NCBI GenBank assembly: GCA_018136815.1
Contig: CM030938.1
Location: 444,928 to 508,927 of the forward strand
Source of the DNA: Isochrysis galbana
Lineage: Eukaryota > Haptophyta > Isochrysidales > Isochrysidaceae
Direction: 5' to 3'
DNA length: 64,000 nt
In this document: positions 1-10,169 of the stretch, piece after piece
How the letters are laid out: each line of letters begins with the position of its first letter
How positions within the stretch are numbered: the first letter of the stretch is position 1
Position numbers and translations under genes: made by a program
The notes under the pieces: model-generated
The model's input: the letters and a program-made list of their open reading frames with translations, nothing else
What the model was told of the DNA's origin: nothing
The model's database searches: none

Positions 1-1082
1 CGTCCGCTCTCTCTCTCTCTCTTTCCCTCCCTCCGTCCACCGGATGTTTCTCCTAGTAAACGGACTCCGAACTCTTTGTCTTCTGATGGGGTACGAGGGC
101 TCCTTTCTCGACCTCTCGCCTCCATTTTCTTTCGCATAAATTCCTCCCATTCTCCTCTACTCGCCCAATCTTCTCCCACTCTTCTTCCACATCATTGTCT
201 GTCTCCACGCCCCCCCCCCCCCCCGCGCCCCCCGAGGACAGACTCTCTCTCTCTCTCTCTCACCCATCAAGTACAAAGTAAAAGTACACGTGGTCTCGCA
301 TAATATACTATTGTATCCCTACGTATCCCTACATGTGAAACAAAGGAACAGTGTTTTTTTTTCGGAGGCCCAAACTTTATGTTTTTCGCCGAATGACCAG
401 CGGGCTTTAGTTTGCGCTAGGGAACGGCGAGGGGGCGCGCGATTGGGGTTGATTTAAGTTTTGTAATTTTTTTGTCAAATTTGGGTGGTCAATCGAAATC
501 TCGAAATTTTTGACCAAAATTTGGGGCCTTTCACTTGGAAAGAAACAAAACTTGGGGGGCCGCGCGGAGATTGGAAGATGCGACACGCGAGGAGAGAGTG
601 AGGCGCAGCAGGGCGCCGGCTCACGCCCCCGCCTCGTCCCCCAGCTCACGACCCATAACATCTTTCCTCCCCAGCCAGAAGGTGTGGCACGACGTGGTCC
701 ACGACGCAGTCGTCGTCGAAGGTGCGAGGGAGAGTGTTATAGGGTTATAATAGGACAAAATATTCGAAAGCGTCAAAATTTTGATCAAAATTTAGGTGCC
801 CGACCCTCAAATTTTGACAACAAAATTTGGGCCCTTACAAAACAAAACTTACGTCAAAGCCAAGCGCGCGATTAGACCGAAGAAGAGAAGGGGAGAAAAG
901 AAAATTCATCCCCCCTACCTACGGTAGAAGGGGCGCAACGAAGACTACCGGTAGCTTTAAAGACAACGACTTCGCAGTGTTGGAACTACGTCATATTAGC
1001 ATCCTAGAATTTTTTTATTGTGCCCTGACACCTAAAACAGTCGCTATCTAATAGATCCCCAGCTTGAAACCGAAAAACTCGA
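1..1082. other. Non-genic, low-complexity and AT-word DNA
   Basis: No convincing gene. It opens with CT microsatellite and a C-tract. A segment at 318-345 carries CCCTACATGTGAAAC, resembling the terminus of the TIR element at 30,494. Around 440-530 and 770-845 there are clusters of AAATTTTG/CAAAATTT words, the style of the hAT-like element arms elsewhere in the window. They may be arms of an element containing the hAT relic at 2,984, but I could not match both ends. Confidence 0.5.
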
Positions 1083-1397
1083 ACGCGAAAAGCGAATAGC
1101 GAATTTTTTGTATACGAATGTTGAAGACTACGGTCATTGACGTTCAACGACCCACGGGCAGATTCACACATATAGACTCACAGGGCACCTAAGACACTCG
1201 ACCCAGTGGATTGGGGCCCTACTCGGCATTCCCTACTACTTTGCCGCAGGGATCTACCCGCGAGCGACGAAATCACGCTCGCTATGGCCTACTGAAGTCG
1301 GGCCCCAGAGGCCCTTTCGAACGCTGGCAACGCGACCTGCAGTGGGGGGACATGGCGCCCGCGCGCGGGTGCTTCCGCGGCGCCTGCGGTCACCTTA
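1083..1397 (+). repeat. Dispersed repeat, copy 1, left part
   Basis: This segment matches 58,112-58,425 closely, with a shared start near TACGAATGTTGAAGACTACG. Copy 1 is split after position 1397 by the insertion at 1398-2150 and resumes at 2151. Short peptides in both copies look zinc-ribbon-like, with scattered Cys and a CGH ending in copy 2, but no ORF is preserved between copies. In copy 2 the unit lies just after a LINE ORF2 fragment, so it may belong to a larger retroelement. Function unknown. Confidence 0.75.
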
Positions 1398-2150
1398 AAA
1401 CCTTTTAATATTCTTACCGCACTCGCGGCGAATGGAACCACTACCCACTACAAGTAGCACGTAGCACACTCTCTACACCCCCATTCCCCGGCCCTTCTCC
1501 CCCCGCCATCAGGCGGCTCCCCCCGTACACTACTAGGGGGATTGGGGTGGAGGGCTTAGATATGGTCCGGTGGCCCGCGCCCCCCCCCGGTGATCTTTCC
1601 CCCCCTTCCTCCTGTGTCTCCGAGTGGGCGGCCGACTCTGTCTCGTCTTATCCTGTAAACAGGCGCGAGACTTACCGAATTTCCGGTGGGCGGAGCTCTC
1701 GCTCGCGCCCACCCCCTTCTCCGCGCTCTCTCTCCCCTCTCCTGCGGCACGCGCGATGGCGCGCCTGCGGCAGGCCTCCAGCTGCCCTCTGGCGGCCCCT
1801 GGAGGCTCCTGGAGGCCAGCTCAGGGGGCAGAGGAGGCTGGGGCTGGGCCCTGGCCTCCCCTGCCTCTCCCTCGCTGGCGCTCCCGAGCCTCTGGGGCCC
1901 CCACGCTGCACCTGTCTGCCTGTCGACCAGGGGGGGAGGGGGGGTTGGAGCATTGGGCTGGTCACGAGGGGCCAGGATGGGCGAATGGGGCGAGCCTGTG
2001 GGGAAGGAAGTGGGTCAGTAGGGCAGTGGCCTCCTGGCAAGCCATCAGGCATGCCAGGAGGATGGGTGGTTCCTCCCCCATGGCAGGGGAGGAGTGGAGA
2101 GAGGGGGGGGCTCGTGCCCCCCCATGGGTCAACCAAGTATAAACTTAGTT
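1398..2150 (-). mobile_element. Short LINE derivative with 16-bp target duplication
   Basis: The insert is bounded by a perfect 16-bp direct repeat, 1382-1397 and 2151-2166 (minus strand TAAGGTGACCGCAGGC). On the minus strand it starts with AACTAAGTTTATACTT, a short hairpin, and nine bases later an ATG at 2136. It ends AATATTAAAAGGTTT, like the TTAAGAAG-T(n) ends of the copies at 7,985 and 48,011. The other copy of the host repeat (58.4 kb) lacks it, giving an empty site. At 753 bp it has no endonuclease or reverse transcriptase, so it is non-autonomous. Confidence 0.85.
1672..2136 (-). CDS. ORF of short LINE derivative
   Basis: A 154-residue proline/glycine-rich ORF starting at the ATG just after the terminal hairpin (MVDPWGGTSPP). 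Its position matches the MERAP-type ORF1 start in other copies, but the N-terminus is not MERAP and no domain is recognisable. Low-complexity composition makes translation doubtful. It is best read as a decayed ORF1 leader of the retroposon. Confidence 0.35.
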   Translation of the reverse strand: MVDPWGGTSPPLSPLLPCHGGGTTHPPGMPDGLPGGHCPTDPLPSPQARPIRPSWPLVTSPMLQPPLPPWSTGRQVQRGGPRGSGAPARERQGRPGPSPSLLCPLSWPPGASRGRQRAAGGLPQARHRACRRRGERERGEGGGRERELRPPEIR

Positions 2151-2960
2151 GCCTGCGGTCACCTTAGACCAGGAGCCGAGGCCTGACGCCAAAAAAGAGC
2201 CCTCACAACGAATTGCTGCCCCCCCACACCAGCTGGCGTGCTGACGAGGGCGTCTCGTACAGCGAGAGGCCGGCATTTGCCGGCCCCTGGACGATCGCCA
2301 ACGCGATGGGCCCCACCTGGGCCGCGGTGGAAGTGGGCAGCGCACCCATGCCGGTACAGGTACAGGCCCGGCCATCTCGACCCCTCTGGCTTGCCTTCCG
2401 GAGGAGCCCTGGCCGGTGGCCCATCGGACACCCCTCTCCGGGGCGCCATCGCAGCGGACCGACGTCCGAAGAAGCCCTCTTCACAGTCGATTTGAGCACA
2501 GAAGAAACCGGGCGTTTACGGGAGAATCAAGTGTTTTATTTTCGTTGATCCTATCATTAAAAATACGTTTGTTTTGACCTCTATTATCACGGTCATATAA
2601 GCTTGATATGACCGTTGGTCGCTCACATGACATCGCACGGGCCATGCTACGCACAAACATCACATGTGTGTGACGCTCGACGCCATTGATGCAACATTTT
2701 GATCGATCGGAAGTGCGGCAGATAACCGTCGCCGTCACGCAACGCGCAACGCAAACTCCAGACGCTGAAGGTGATCACGCACACGCGCACACTCGCAACG
2801 TCATTACAGGGCGTACAATCTGGCACACAACCAGCGGGATTGTAATGTGCGCTGCAACTACGCTTGGTGCCGCCGCGACCCGATCGCTTGGGGTCTCCGC
2901 AAGGATACCAATTTGGGAATCGCTCGGCGCGCTCGCCAGGCGCCCGAGCACTTGCTGACC
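2151..2960 (+). repeat. Dispersed repeat, copy 1, right part
   Basis: Continuation of the repeat interrupted at 1398-2150. It matches 58,426-59,130, including the shared stretch around 2,260-2,470 (GGCCGGCATTTGCCGGCC) and the region near 2,690 (CATTTTGATCGATCGGAAG). Similarity fades after about 2,830. No coding function is recognised. Confidence 0.75.
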
Positions 2961-2983
2961 CCACGGCTGTCGGGCGCTGTTAA

Positions 2984-3732
2984 GTGGGTTGTGTCAGGGC
3001 AAACCTAGGCACCCAAAGCAAGGAGATGATAGGGGAGACTGTCAGGGGGAGGGGGGCGGACCGTGGCGAGGCTTTGGCCGTTGATAATGAGGCGGCAATG
3101 AGGCTAACATTTTCCGTTGTCTTCCCCCCCGATGACGATACGACTGAGGACCTAGAGGTGGAAGAGGTCCGCCGGCTTCTTATTGTGCAAAATTTGCCCA
3201 TGCGGAAGAAGCAGGCAGATGCCCTCTCACGTGCCTTTGTTTACTTGAAGGAGCGGTTTTCAGGAGAGTGCCAAGAGTCATTCGACTGCGCAGCCATGTT
3301 CAAGATGTGCGAGGTCGTGCAAGTTTTCGACCCGAGTTTTGCGGCTCAGCATGCGACGCCGGCTTCCGTGGATGCCTTGGCAGCGATCACCCCCTTAGGC
3401 ATGCCTGATGATGAGGGGGGCATGAATGCCAACACTCTGAAGGCTCAACTGCCTGCCTATTTGGCCGCCGCTGCCCATGCCGCAGTCAACGCGATGGACG
3501 TCGATGATTTCTCCGATGCGGTGCTCCAATGGTGGCGCACCAATGGCCGTGCCTTTCCTGCGTGGGCGGCAGCAGCGCGAGTTGCTTTCGCTTTTTCTCC
3601 AAATTCTGCCTCGTGTGAGCGTGTCTTTTCTCTGTTGCGTGTGATGTATGGTGAGCAACAATCTGGGCTGTGCTGTCTGACCATCTGCAAGTGTCCTTGA
3701 TGAGTCGGTACAACAAGAGGGTTGTGGGCTGA
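2984..3732 (+). pseudogene. hAT-family transposase C-terminal fragment
   Basis: The reading frame encodes the C-terminal half of a hAT transposase. Visible are FDPSFAAQHATPASVD, a WWRTNGRAFPAWAAAA stretch, and the dimerisation-domain hallmark SPNSASCERVFSLLRVMYG. The open frame stops at 3700 (ICKCP), but another frame continues with LSDHLQVSLMSRYNKRVVG to a TGA at 3730-3732, which is the expected family C-terminus, so one frameshift is present. The N-terminal zinc finger and most of the catalytic core are missing. Paralogous fragments occur at 29,672-30,050/33,282-33,445, 30,926-31,360 and about 32,371-32,522. This copy is non-functional but could mark the autonomous family that mobilised the TIR elements. 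Confidence 0.85.
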
Positions 3733-4311
3733 TGGATTCCGGGTGTGTATGCGGTTCTTATTGGTTGTGGATGCGTGCAACGCGAGATGTGAGAGCACAT
3801 GTGAGCAGCTTGTGAGCAATGATGGATGATGGACAGATACTAGATACTAATGATTGTCAATGCCAATGCAACATGCAATACATTGCTATACCTATCTATA
3901 CAACATACAGCATACAGCTATGTATTATAAACATTTTGGCTCGAAGGTACGCGTCCCGCCGTCGTTGCGTCATTGCTGACCCCCTTCAACAATCAAAATT
4001 TCGTTCAAAATATCAACAAAATTTGGGTAGGTGAAGCTCAAAATTTGCTCCAACGGACGCGAAATATCAAAACGAAATTTGGGTGGGTCTGGAGCGAAAC
4101 TCTTGCCGGGGCCAACCGCAGCCGCGGCCCGGCTGACATCTTGCTGTGGCTTCTCGAGAGGGAGCCCCCGGCGGTGGGCCAGTGCCGGCGGCCGCGGCCG
4201 TGATCGGAGCGGCAGAGCGGCCGTAAATAGGCCGTTTCTAAGCTGGAAGCTGGACCTACCCCTACCCCCTTGAAAGCCGTGTGAATGTGAAAGTAAAGAG
4301 GATCGACACAA
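3733..4311. other. hAT 3' flank and AAATTTCG-word arm
   Basis: After the transposase relic comes AT-rich DNA, then at 3,990-4,090 a cluster of AAATTTCG/CAAAATTTG words. It ends near CTTGCCGGGGCCAACCG, a string also found around 29,320 (inverted) and 56,000. This looks like the right arm of the hAT element. The rest, to 4,311, would be promoter and 5' UTR of the next gene; no clear element was recognised. Confidence 0.45.
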
Positions 4312-5904
4312 TTGACGCCGATGCCGATGGCGTCGGCGTGGTGGGATTCTCTCACCGTGGTGGTCCCCACGAGCCCTGTGCCTTCTAACCCTTCGACCGA
4401 GGTGCTCGAGGCGGTCTTCGGCTCATTCGGCATCGTTCCGCGTCTCGTCGACGCCCCCAAGCTCGTGCAGCTTGACGGAGCGCAGGAAGAGCTGTCAGAG
4501 AAGCGGAGGAAGGCCTACGATCTCTTTGAGGTGAGCTGCTCTCTCTCCCGCCGCGCCGCGCCGGCCGCTCCCTTTCTCTCTCTCTCTGTCTATTTGTCTG
4601 TCTCTCTCTCTCTTTCTCGTCCCCCTCCTCGCTCTCCCCTCGCTCTCTCTATCTTTTGTCCAGATCTCTCTCTCTATTTCCTCCGCCCATCCAGCCCAAC
4701 CTCCCGTTCTCGTCACACAACATCCGTCCCCTTTCCCCTCCCCTTCTCGCAATACTTACTTAAATGTGGCATCCTTCTGTGGACGCAATTTTACGTAGCT
4801 TTTGCTCTCTCGCCCGGAGCCGACTGAACGACTTGCCTTAGCGCTGCAACCGTGCTCTTGTCTCCTTGACCGTCTTGCATGCCAGCACCTCCCATCATGC
4901 AACACACAAGCACCCCTCCCCGCGCACACATACAGTGTGCCAATCCTACCGCCTGCCGGACTTGAACGCAGGCTCGTGTGCGCAAACTCGCGAGTCCAGG
5001 TGGCTCGTTTTTGAACACAAGGGTCTATCGAAGCAACACTTTCCTCTTCGCCGCACATAACTTGGGCACTGCCATCAACCACGTCGTCACGCCGTATATC
5101 TTCGTGCTCCAGCACGACTTCATTCTGGTACGCCCCTTCGATGCTGAGCGGCTGCTTGCCACAATGCAACGGAATGCAGCGATCAAACACGTGCGCCTCA
5201 ACGCGCGGCCAAACGTCGCCAAGGGCTTCGACGGCTACATCGCAAACTACACAGGCGACACTGACGTGCCGCTCACGCGAACATGCGGCTGGTCCGACGG
5301 CCCGCATATAGCCTCAGTGCAGTACTACCGCAAATTTTGCATGCCTCTGAACGCGCGTGACTACAATGAAGGCCGCCGCAAGTTCATGGAAGAGTCGATT
5401 CACTACCGGATGCAGCGCAATGGAGCGCCAGGCGGATGCTGGGAGCTCAAGCGCAATGCCACGATCCCAGGCGCTGAGCTTCATTGGCCGAGAGATTTTG
5501 ACAAATACGGGACGTATCTCTACGGCGTGGCCTCATCCAACGATGGCAACTATATGAGCCACCGGTCCCTGCGAGGCAGCCAACCGCAGTGGGGCATCGG
5601 GCGCGGACCGAATCACAACGAGCCGACGATTGCAGATGGCGTGGTGAAGCAGCGATGGGCCAATCGGCAGAAGGGTAGAGGGTACAACCAGGGAGCAGTT
5701 GTCAGCCCCGCCGATGCTCCGGCTGGCCGGCGCGAGGCACGCGGTATTGGTGGGCGAGGGGGCCCTAGGCACAAAGCAAGAATTGGCGTTCATTGGACAA
5801 CAGGAGGCGACCAGTCTGTGCAAGGGCCTAGCGAGCAACACATCTTCACCGAGGCGCGGGCGGAGCTGCATCAGCTTAGGGGCCGGCGCCGACGGCGTCG
5901 ATGA
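4312..5904 (+). CDS. Putative glycosyltransferase-like protein, two exons
   Basis: Exon 1 is 4312-4530 and exon 2 is 4972-5904. A phase-0 GT-AG intron (4531-4971, gtgagc...acgcag) is strongly CT-rich on the sense strand. The junction reads KAYDLFE-ARVRKLA with no frame change. Exon 1 carries VVVPTSPVPSNPSTEVLE, typical of an uncharacterised algal family usually annotated as glycosyltransferase-like. Exon 2 carries TPYIFVLQHDFILVRPFD, where the QHD could be the DXD-like sugar-nucleotide site. Further on are LYGVASSNDGNYMSHRSLRGSQPQWG and an Arg-rich tail. About 384 residues, with no signal peptide or membrane segment. The last ~80 residues, after YNQ, are less family-like, so the true 3' end may differ and an unrecognised intron is possible. 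The enzymatic role is inferred. Confidence 0.7.
4531..4971 (+). other. CT-rich intron
   Basis: A 441-nt intron with a GTGAGC donor and ACGCAG acceptor. The 5' half is mostly CT/CTCTCTCC microsatellite. Sense-strand CT richness recurs in the DmX-like intron at 34,088 and the ATG12 intron at 21,825, so many CT microsatellites here are probably intronic. Confidence 0.7.
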
Positions 5905-5944
5905 CGACAGCTGCATGGCCCACTGCAGTGCTGGGCTCAGTTGA

Positions 5945-6349
5945 TGGCGTATCGAATTTGTCAGCCCTCGTCGAACTCGCTCTTGTTCATCACATGCTGA
6001 CTTCTATTCTATCATTCTTTGCTTCTCATTCTCGTACCTCGTAAGGGTCCTTCATGCCGGCGAGGTCCGGAGTACGGAGCAGAGCTTGCAATTTGCAACG
6101 TTCGGAGCACAGTCTCGCCAACGTTCTGTGCAGTTGTGCGTGTTGCATCTTGGAACACATGTGAAACATTAAAGTTAGAACACATATTCGCCAGGCGAAT
6201 ATTCACACTACTACTCTCTTTAATGTACCCTCGCATTCGCAAAGACGGTGCGTCGGGGTGAGCCCGCGGGCCACTTCCAGGCGCTAGCCTTTGCTAGGAC
6301 GGTCAAACAGGGCTTTTGTATTACTAATATTGGGGGAGTCGGCCTTCAA
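5945..6349. other. Intergenic, no gene seen
   Basis: 3' flank of the glycosyltransferase-like gene followed by unique sequence. No RNA gene or conserved ORF was recognised. Confidence 0.4.
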
Positions 6350-6460
6350 CTATCAATAAGCTGATAGGATCATGGAGCGCGCGCCGCCTCCCTCCCTCGC
6401 TGCCGCCGCCCTCACCGCGATCGACGAAAAACTGATGGACACGCCACTGTCGCCGTAGCG
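6350..6460 (+). mobile_element. LINE 5'-end fragment with terminal hairpin
   Basis: The hairpin CTATCAATAAGCTGATAG (6350-6367) is followed four bases later by an ATGGAGCGCGCGCC start at 6372. The frame (MERAPPPSLAAAAL...DTPLSP) matches the N-terminus of the minus-strand copy at 10,896 and stops at a TAG after about 28 codons. Only this 5' stub is present, so it is a remnant. Confidence 0.75.
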
Positions 6461-6465
6461 AGCAT

Positions 6466-6560
6466 GCCATGAAGATTCATGTCGCATCCGCGATCGACCT
6501 TTTGTTTTAGAAGTTGTTTGCGTTTGCCTATGTCCCCTCCTTGCAGGATAGTCACTAGTC
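6466..6560 (+). repeat. Repeat shared with 10,909-11,000 (inverted)
   Basis: About 75 bp (GTCGCATCCGCGATCGACC to CCCCTCCTTGCA) match the reverse complement of 10,915-10,985. In the 10.9-kb copy a LINE 5' end sits immediately after CCCCTCCTTG, whereas here the sequence continues uninterrupted. This therefore acts as an empty site defining that LINE's 5' boundary. Confidence 0.75.
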
Positions 6561-7245
6561 ACCGTCGCAGGATCCTACCTCCCTTGTCGCCTTGTCGCAT
6601 TCGCGAATCGACACTAATTAGGCTTCGCTCTTCTCTTCTTCTATTCGTTTGGTATTTATCGTTATAATTCGCTGCTTTCTCTCGTTCTCGGTCAAAAGCT
6701 TCGCTTGAATGCATGGGATCTTGGGTTGTGGTTGTGGAGCGCCCTCTCTCTTTCTCTCGAAGAGAAGGGAAGTTTCCCCACCTTTCTTCCTCCCAGGCGC
6801 CTCGCAAATAGGTTTAATTTGCTATGTTCCCTGCGTTTCTTATCTGCTTCTGGGGGCAATCAGGTTTAATTTGCGACCTCTTCGTATCTTCGCTTTAGGC
6901 ACATCGCACTTCTTTCGTCTGTTGTATTCAGGCCTCTCGGCGTGAATATTTCGGCATGAGCGCGCTCCTTCTTCGTTATATATCGTCTTCTATGTTCGTC
7001 GTGGTCACGCAAGGCGTGCCGATTCGGATTCTCCTTGGGCTCCAGTCCTGGTTCGCCGATTTTCGTCTCGAAATTCGAAGATTTGAGTTTTATTTTTACC
7101 GTTACGGTAATTGTCCACGCGTTTAAGGTAAGAGATGCAGGTAACAGAACTGGGCCCTCCCTTCTGCAGTTCCCTCCCCCTTCTGCAGTTCCCTCCCCCT
7201 TCTGCAGTTCCCTCCCCCTTCCCCTTCTGCAGTTCCCCCCCTCCC
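6561..7245. other. Intergenic with a CTGCAGTTCCC tandem
   Basis: No gene recognised. At 7,160-7,236 a CCTTCTGCAGTTCCCTCCCC unit of about 19-25 bp is repeated roughly four times. It directly precedes the TIR element, whose 8-bp target duplication lies in the C-rich end of this tandem. Confidence 0.55.
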
Positions 7246-7713
7246 TAGGCCTAGGTAGAAATATGTGACATATTAAACTACATATTTGGGTCAAATCTTC
7301 CGGAATACATATCGATCACATATTTGTGCATGGTTCACATATTTACTGCATATTTGGGCGCGTACATGGCGTGCGAAGGGGGTTTACATACTAATTATGG
7401 ACGTTACACGTTACGCCGGGGGGGAGGGGGGTTCGCAAGTGGGAGTTCGCGAGAGCGCGCGGGGCGAGAGGGGGAGCGAGAGAGAGGGAGAGGGAGAGAG
7501 AGGGAGAGCGGGAGAGAGCGAGCGGCGAGGGAGAGGGAGAGCGAGAGGGAGAGCGAGAGCGAGAGCGGGAGTGGGAACGGCGAACGGCAAGGGAGAGGGA
7601 CATTCTTTCACTACATATTTTCTACATATTTGGGCGGATTTCCTACAGCATATTCCTACATATTTTTACAACATATTTGGGCAAGAAAAACTACATATTT
7701 CTACCTAGGCCTA
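7246..7713. mobile_element. hAT-like TIR element, CATATTTGG word
   Basis: A 21-bp perfect inverted repeat lies at 7246-7266 and 7693-7713, beginning TAGGCCTAGGTAG. It is flanked by an 8-bp direct repeat CCCCTCCC. Both arms hold multiple copies of CATATTTGGGC/CTACATATTT, and the centre is a GA microsatellite. No transposase is encoded, so it is non-autonomous. The 8-bp duplication and TAGG terminus point to the hAT superfamily (inference from family rules). Confidence 0.8.
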
Positions 7714-7987
7714 CCCCTCCCTCCCTCTATTCTCTGCGTTTCCCTTCTCTATTCCATGCGTTTCCGCCCGGGGCAAACCGGGAAAGACACGTGAATGTGA
7801 GGGAAAGTTGGGTCAGTGCTCTGTTTTCACCCCCCTCTGCACTCCTCCCTCCCCTCTCTCCATTACCTGATTTTCCCGGGCCAGGCCGGAAAAAATACGT
7901 GAATGTGAGGGAGGATTGGGTCAGTGTCGCGATCTCACCCTCCTCGGCAGTTTCTCCCCCCGTTTTGCTCCCGTACCCCTTGCTCGA

Positions 7988-8007
7988 AAAACTATTGTTA
8001 TAGTTTT
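7988..8007 (+). promoter_or_regulatory. 5'-terminal hairpin of LINE
   Basis: AAAACTAT pairs perfectly with ATAGTTTT around a TGTT loop. It starts within three bases of the target duplication and ends four bases before the ATG. The same structure recurs at more than ten loci with different stem sequences. Confidence 0.8.
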
Positions 8008-8011
8008 AGCG

Positions 8012-9474
8012 ATGGAGCGCGCGCCGACCGCTCCCAACTCCCAGCCCTCTGCCGCCACGACGCCCCAACGGGGCCGACCCAAGCCACCGGAGCCCAAGCG
8101 CTCGCAGCCCTCAGCCCCTCCCGATCAGGACGTCGAGATGGCGCCACCTCCCTCTCCTCCCAGGCAGCCCCACAGCCAGGGAACAGGCAGAGTCCTGTTC
8201 CCTGGTGCAGACCAGAGCCAGGGCAAAGCCCTGCCACAGGCCTCCCTCGACACGCCACCCAACCAAGGACTCCCCATGGGGGCTGGCAGCACTGCTGCCA
8301 CCCCCATGGTGGCAACTCCTACCACCAGTGCACCCCTCGGGGCGGGCACTTGACACAACAATCAATCCTGGGGGCTTTTGCGCCCTCCAACCAACAACCA
8401 ACACCTGCGCAAAAATCCTACGCGGAAGCCGCCCAGAAGGGACCCATGGGGAAGGCTCCAATGCAGCAAGCCCAGAAGCAACCAGCCCCACAGCCACAGC
8501 CGCCATCGCGCAAGCGGGCCGACCCCCAATCGGACCCCAAGCCGGTTGTCAGCAACAACACACAACTTGCTCCCCCCCCTCTTGATGAGGAGGAAGAGCC
8601 GGAAGACACCCCTTTTTTCATTCAGCTAGCTCAGCTAGCTGACGACAAGAAGGACATCAAAAGTGAAGATGTAGCTACCTTCATGAAATTCCTCCTCTCT
8701 AGGCTGGAAGGCCTAGACGCAACCCCGGATGGGATGGACAAGGGTCGTAAAGGCCCTTGGATCTTTTACGTCGATGAGGACGCACACGATCAATTTAAGG
8801 CCGCATATGGAGACAAAGTAAATACGGCACTTTCTGGAGTCCCGCACGAGTTTGGAATCACTTACGGCGCGTTAGCCGATTCGGCCCCTCGCAAGTCGAG
8901 CGCCATCCGGTCCTCTCTCAAAGAGGTGGCGACCTACATCGTATTCCGCATCTTTGACCCGATCAAGGCGTACAAAACCAAGACTAGGCACCTGGCTAGC
9001 TCGCTCGAACGCGAGGGCTTCCACGTGCTAAGGGGCAACCAACAGCGAGCCAAAACTTCACTCGAAGGAATCACGAAGGTCGAGTCTGGCAAGCGCCCAA
9101 TCTGGCATTTCTATGTTTACACGGACACGTCCGCCTTGGGGCATCGTTTCCCTCGAAACTTCCATGTGACTCTCGACGACGGAGAAAATTTCAACCTGGA
9201 CTATGCGGTCCGATCATCAGTGGAATGCGTGACTCCTGAAGGGGAGTTAGCCATCCATGGAGCCCCTGGGGGTTGCAAAGGATACGACAAGCCGTGGGCA
9301 ATCTCATTTCTGCGCAAGAACCAAGTTAGCTTTCGCCAGTGTACGTGCGAACAAGATAAGGCGAAAGCAGAGCAACGTAAGCGTCAAAGGGACGCCAGTA
9401 ACGCCATGGACTACCGGGCCCTCATGGGTCTTGGAGCGGCGGCGCCATGCCGCCGATTCATGCCAAAGTACTAG
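8012..9474 (+). pseudogene. LINE ORF1 protein, frameshifted
   Basis: The N-terminus MERAPTAPNSQPSAATTP is proline-rich and disordered. The middle holds SYAEAAQKG and an acidic segment. The C-terminal half is conserved among copies (WIFYVDEDAHDQFKAAYGD, the ITYGALADSAPRKSSA region, GHRFPRNFHVTLDDGENF) and ends in a Lys/Arg-rich CTCEQDKAKAEQRKRQ stretch. Relative to the copy at 52,567, one nucleotide is missing near 8,340-8,350, so the MERAP frame ends at 8353 while the main frame continues to 9474. The CCCH-type zinc fingers seen at 44.7 kb are deleted after CRRFM. Likely an RNA-binding ORF1p by position; no standard RRM motif is visible. Confidence 0.75.
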
Positions 9475-10161
9475 CAAATAGACTCAAAAGGACGATACAC
9501 ACGATTATCTCAAAGGAGCAAGTAGGTTTTGTGCCAAGGCGGATGATAGGCGAAGCTACCCATCTATTGAAGCTAGTACAAGCATACCTAGAGGACACGG
9601 AAGAGGAAGGCCTAGCCCTACATCCTGTATAGGAGAATAGCTACGGCGAACAGATTCGCGGACGACCCGACATGCCGCTTCTGTGGTATTGCCCCCGAAA
9701 GCTCCACGCACTTGGCCGTATGCATCGCGACGGAGCCCGTCTTCGAATTCATAGAGGGTCTTATAGGGATTAATCTTAGGCCGGGCTCAGAAGTAGCCCA
9801 GCGTCTTTTTTGCTACCAAGTGGACAGGCCTCACCCCTCCTCGGGATACTTAGGTATCCTGGCGTGGAGGTACATCCTTACGGACTTCTATAACATTCAA
9901 TATGGCAACGCGGATGGTAGGTCTGCAAGATCGATCCTTAGGGCAATTTTCACTAGATACCACCTATTAGCAACGGCGAAAACCGGTTTCTTCCAAAGAC
10001 TTAAGGGGCAACGGGAGAAGATGGGGCTACACGCCCCGAGTAATAAGCATATAAAGAAGATGATAAGCCCCCTTTACACGGTGGATAAAGATTTCAACCT
10101 TGTAGCATCGGAGGACCTCTCGCAGGCGGCGAGAGAATTGGATATACGAAACATCACTTAG
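9475..10161 (+). pseudogene. LINE ORF2 remnants (RT fragment and C-terminal knuckle)
   Basis: Just after the ORF1 junction, LANRLKRTIHTIISKEQVGF is the classic early reverse-transcriptase motif of non-LTR elements, continuing to EDTEEEGLAL. After a second deletion and frame change, CRFCGIAPESSTHLAVC is the C-terminal CCHC-like knuckle. It is followed by a conserved tail (SSGYLGILAWRYILTDFY) ending at a TAG at 10161. The catalytic YADD segment is absent, so no enzyme could be made. The same tail motif survives at 58,036. Confidence 0.8.
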
Positions 10162-10169
10162 GATGGACA

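Noticed and set aside
1547-2167. Plus-strand 206- and 172-codon ORFs
   Set aside because: They lie antisense to the LINE derivative whose orientation is fixed by its 5' hairpin and target duplication.
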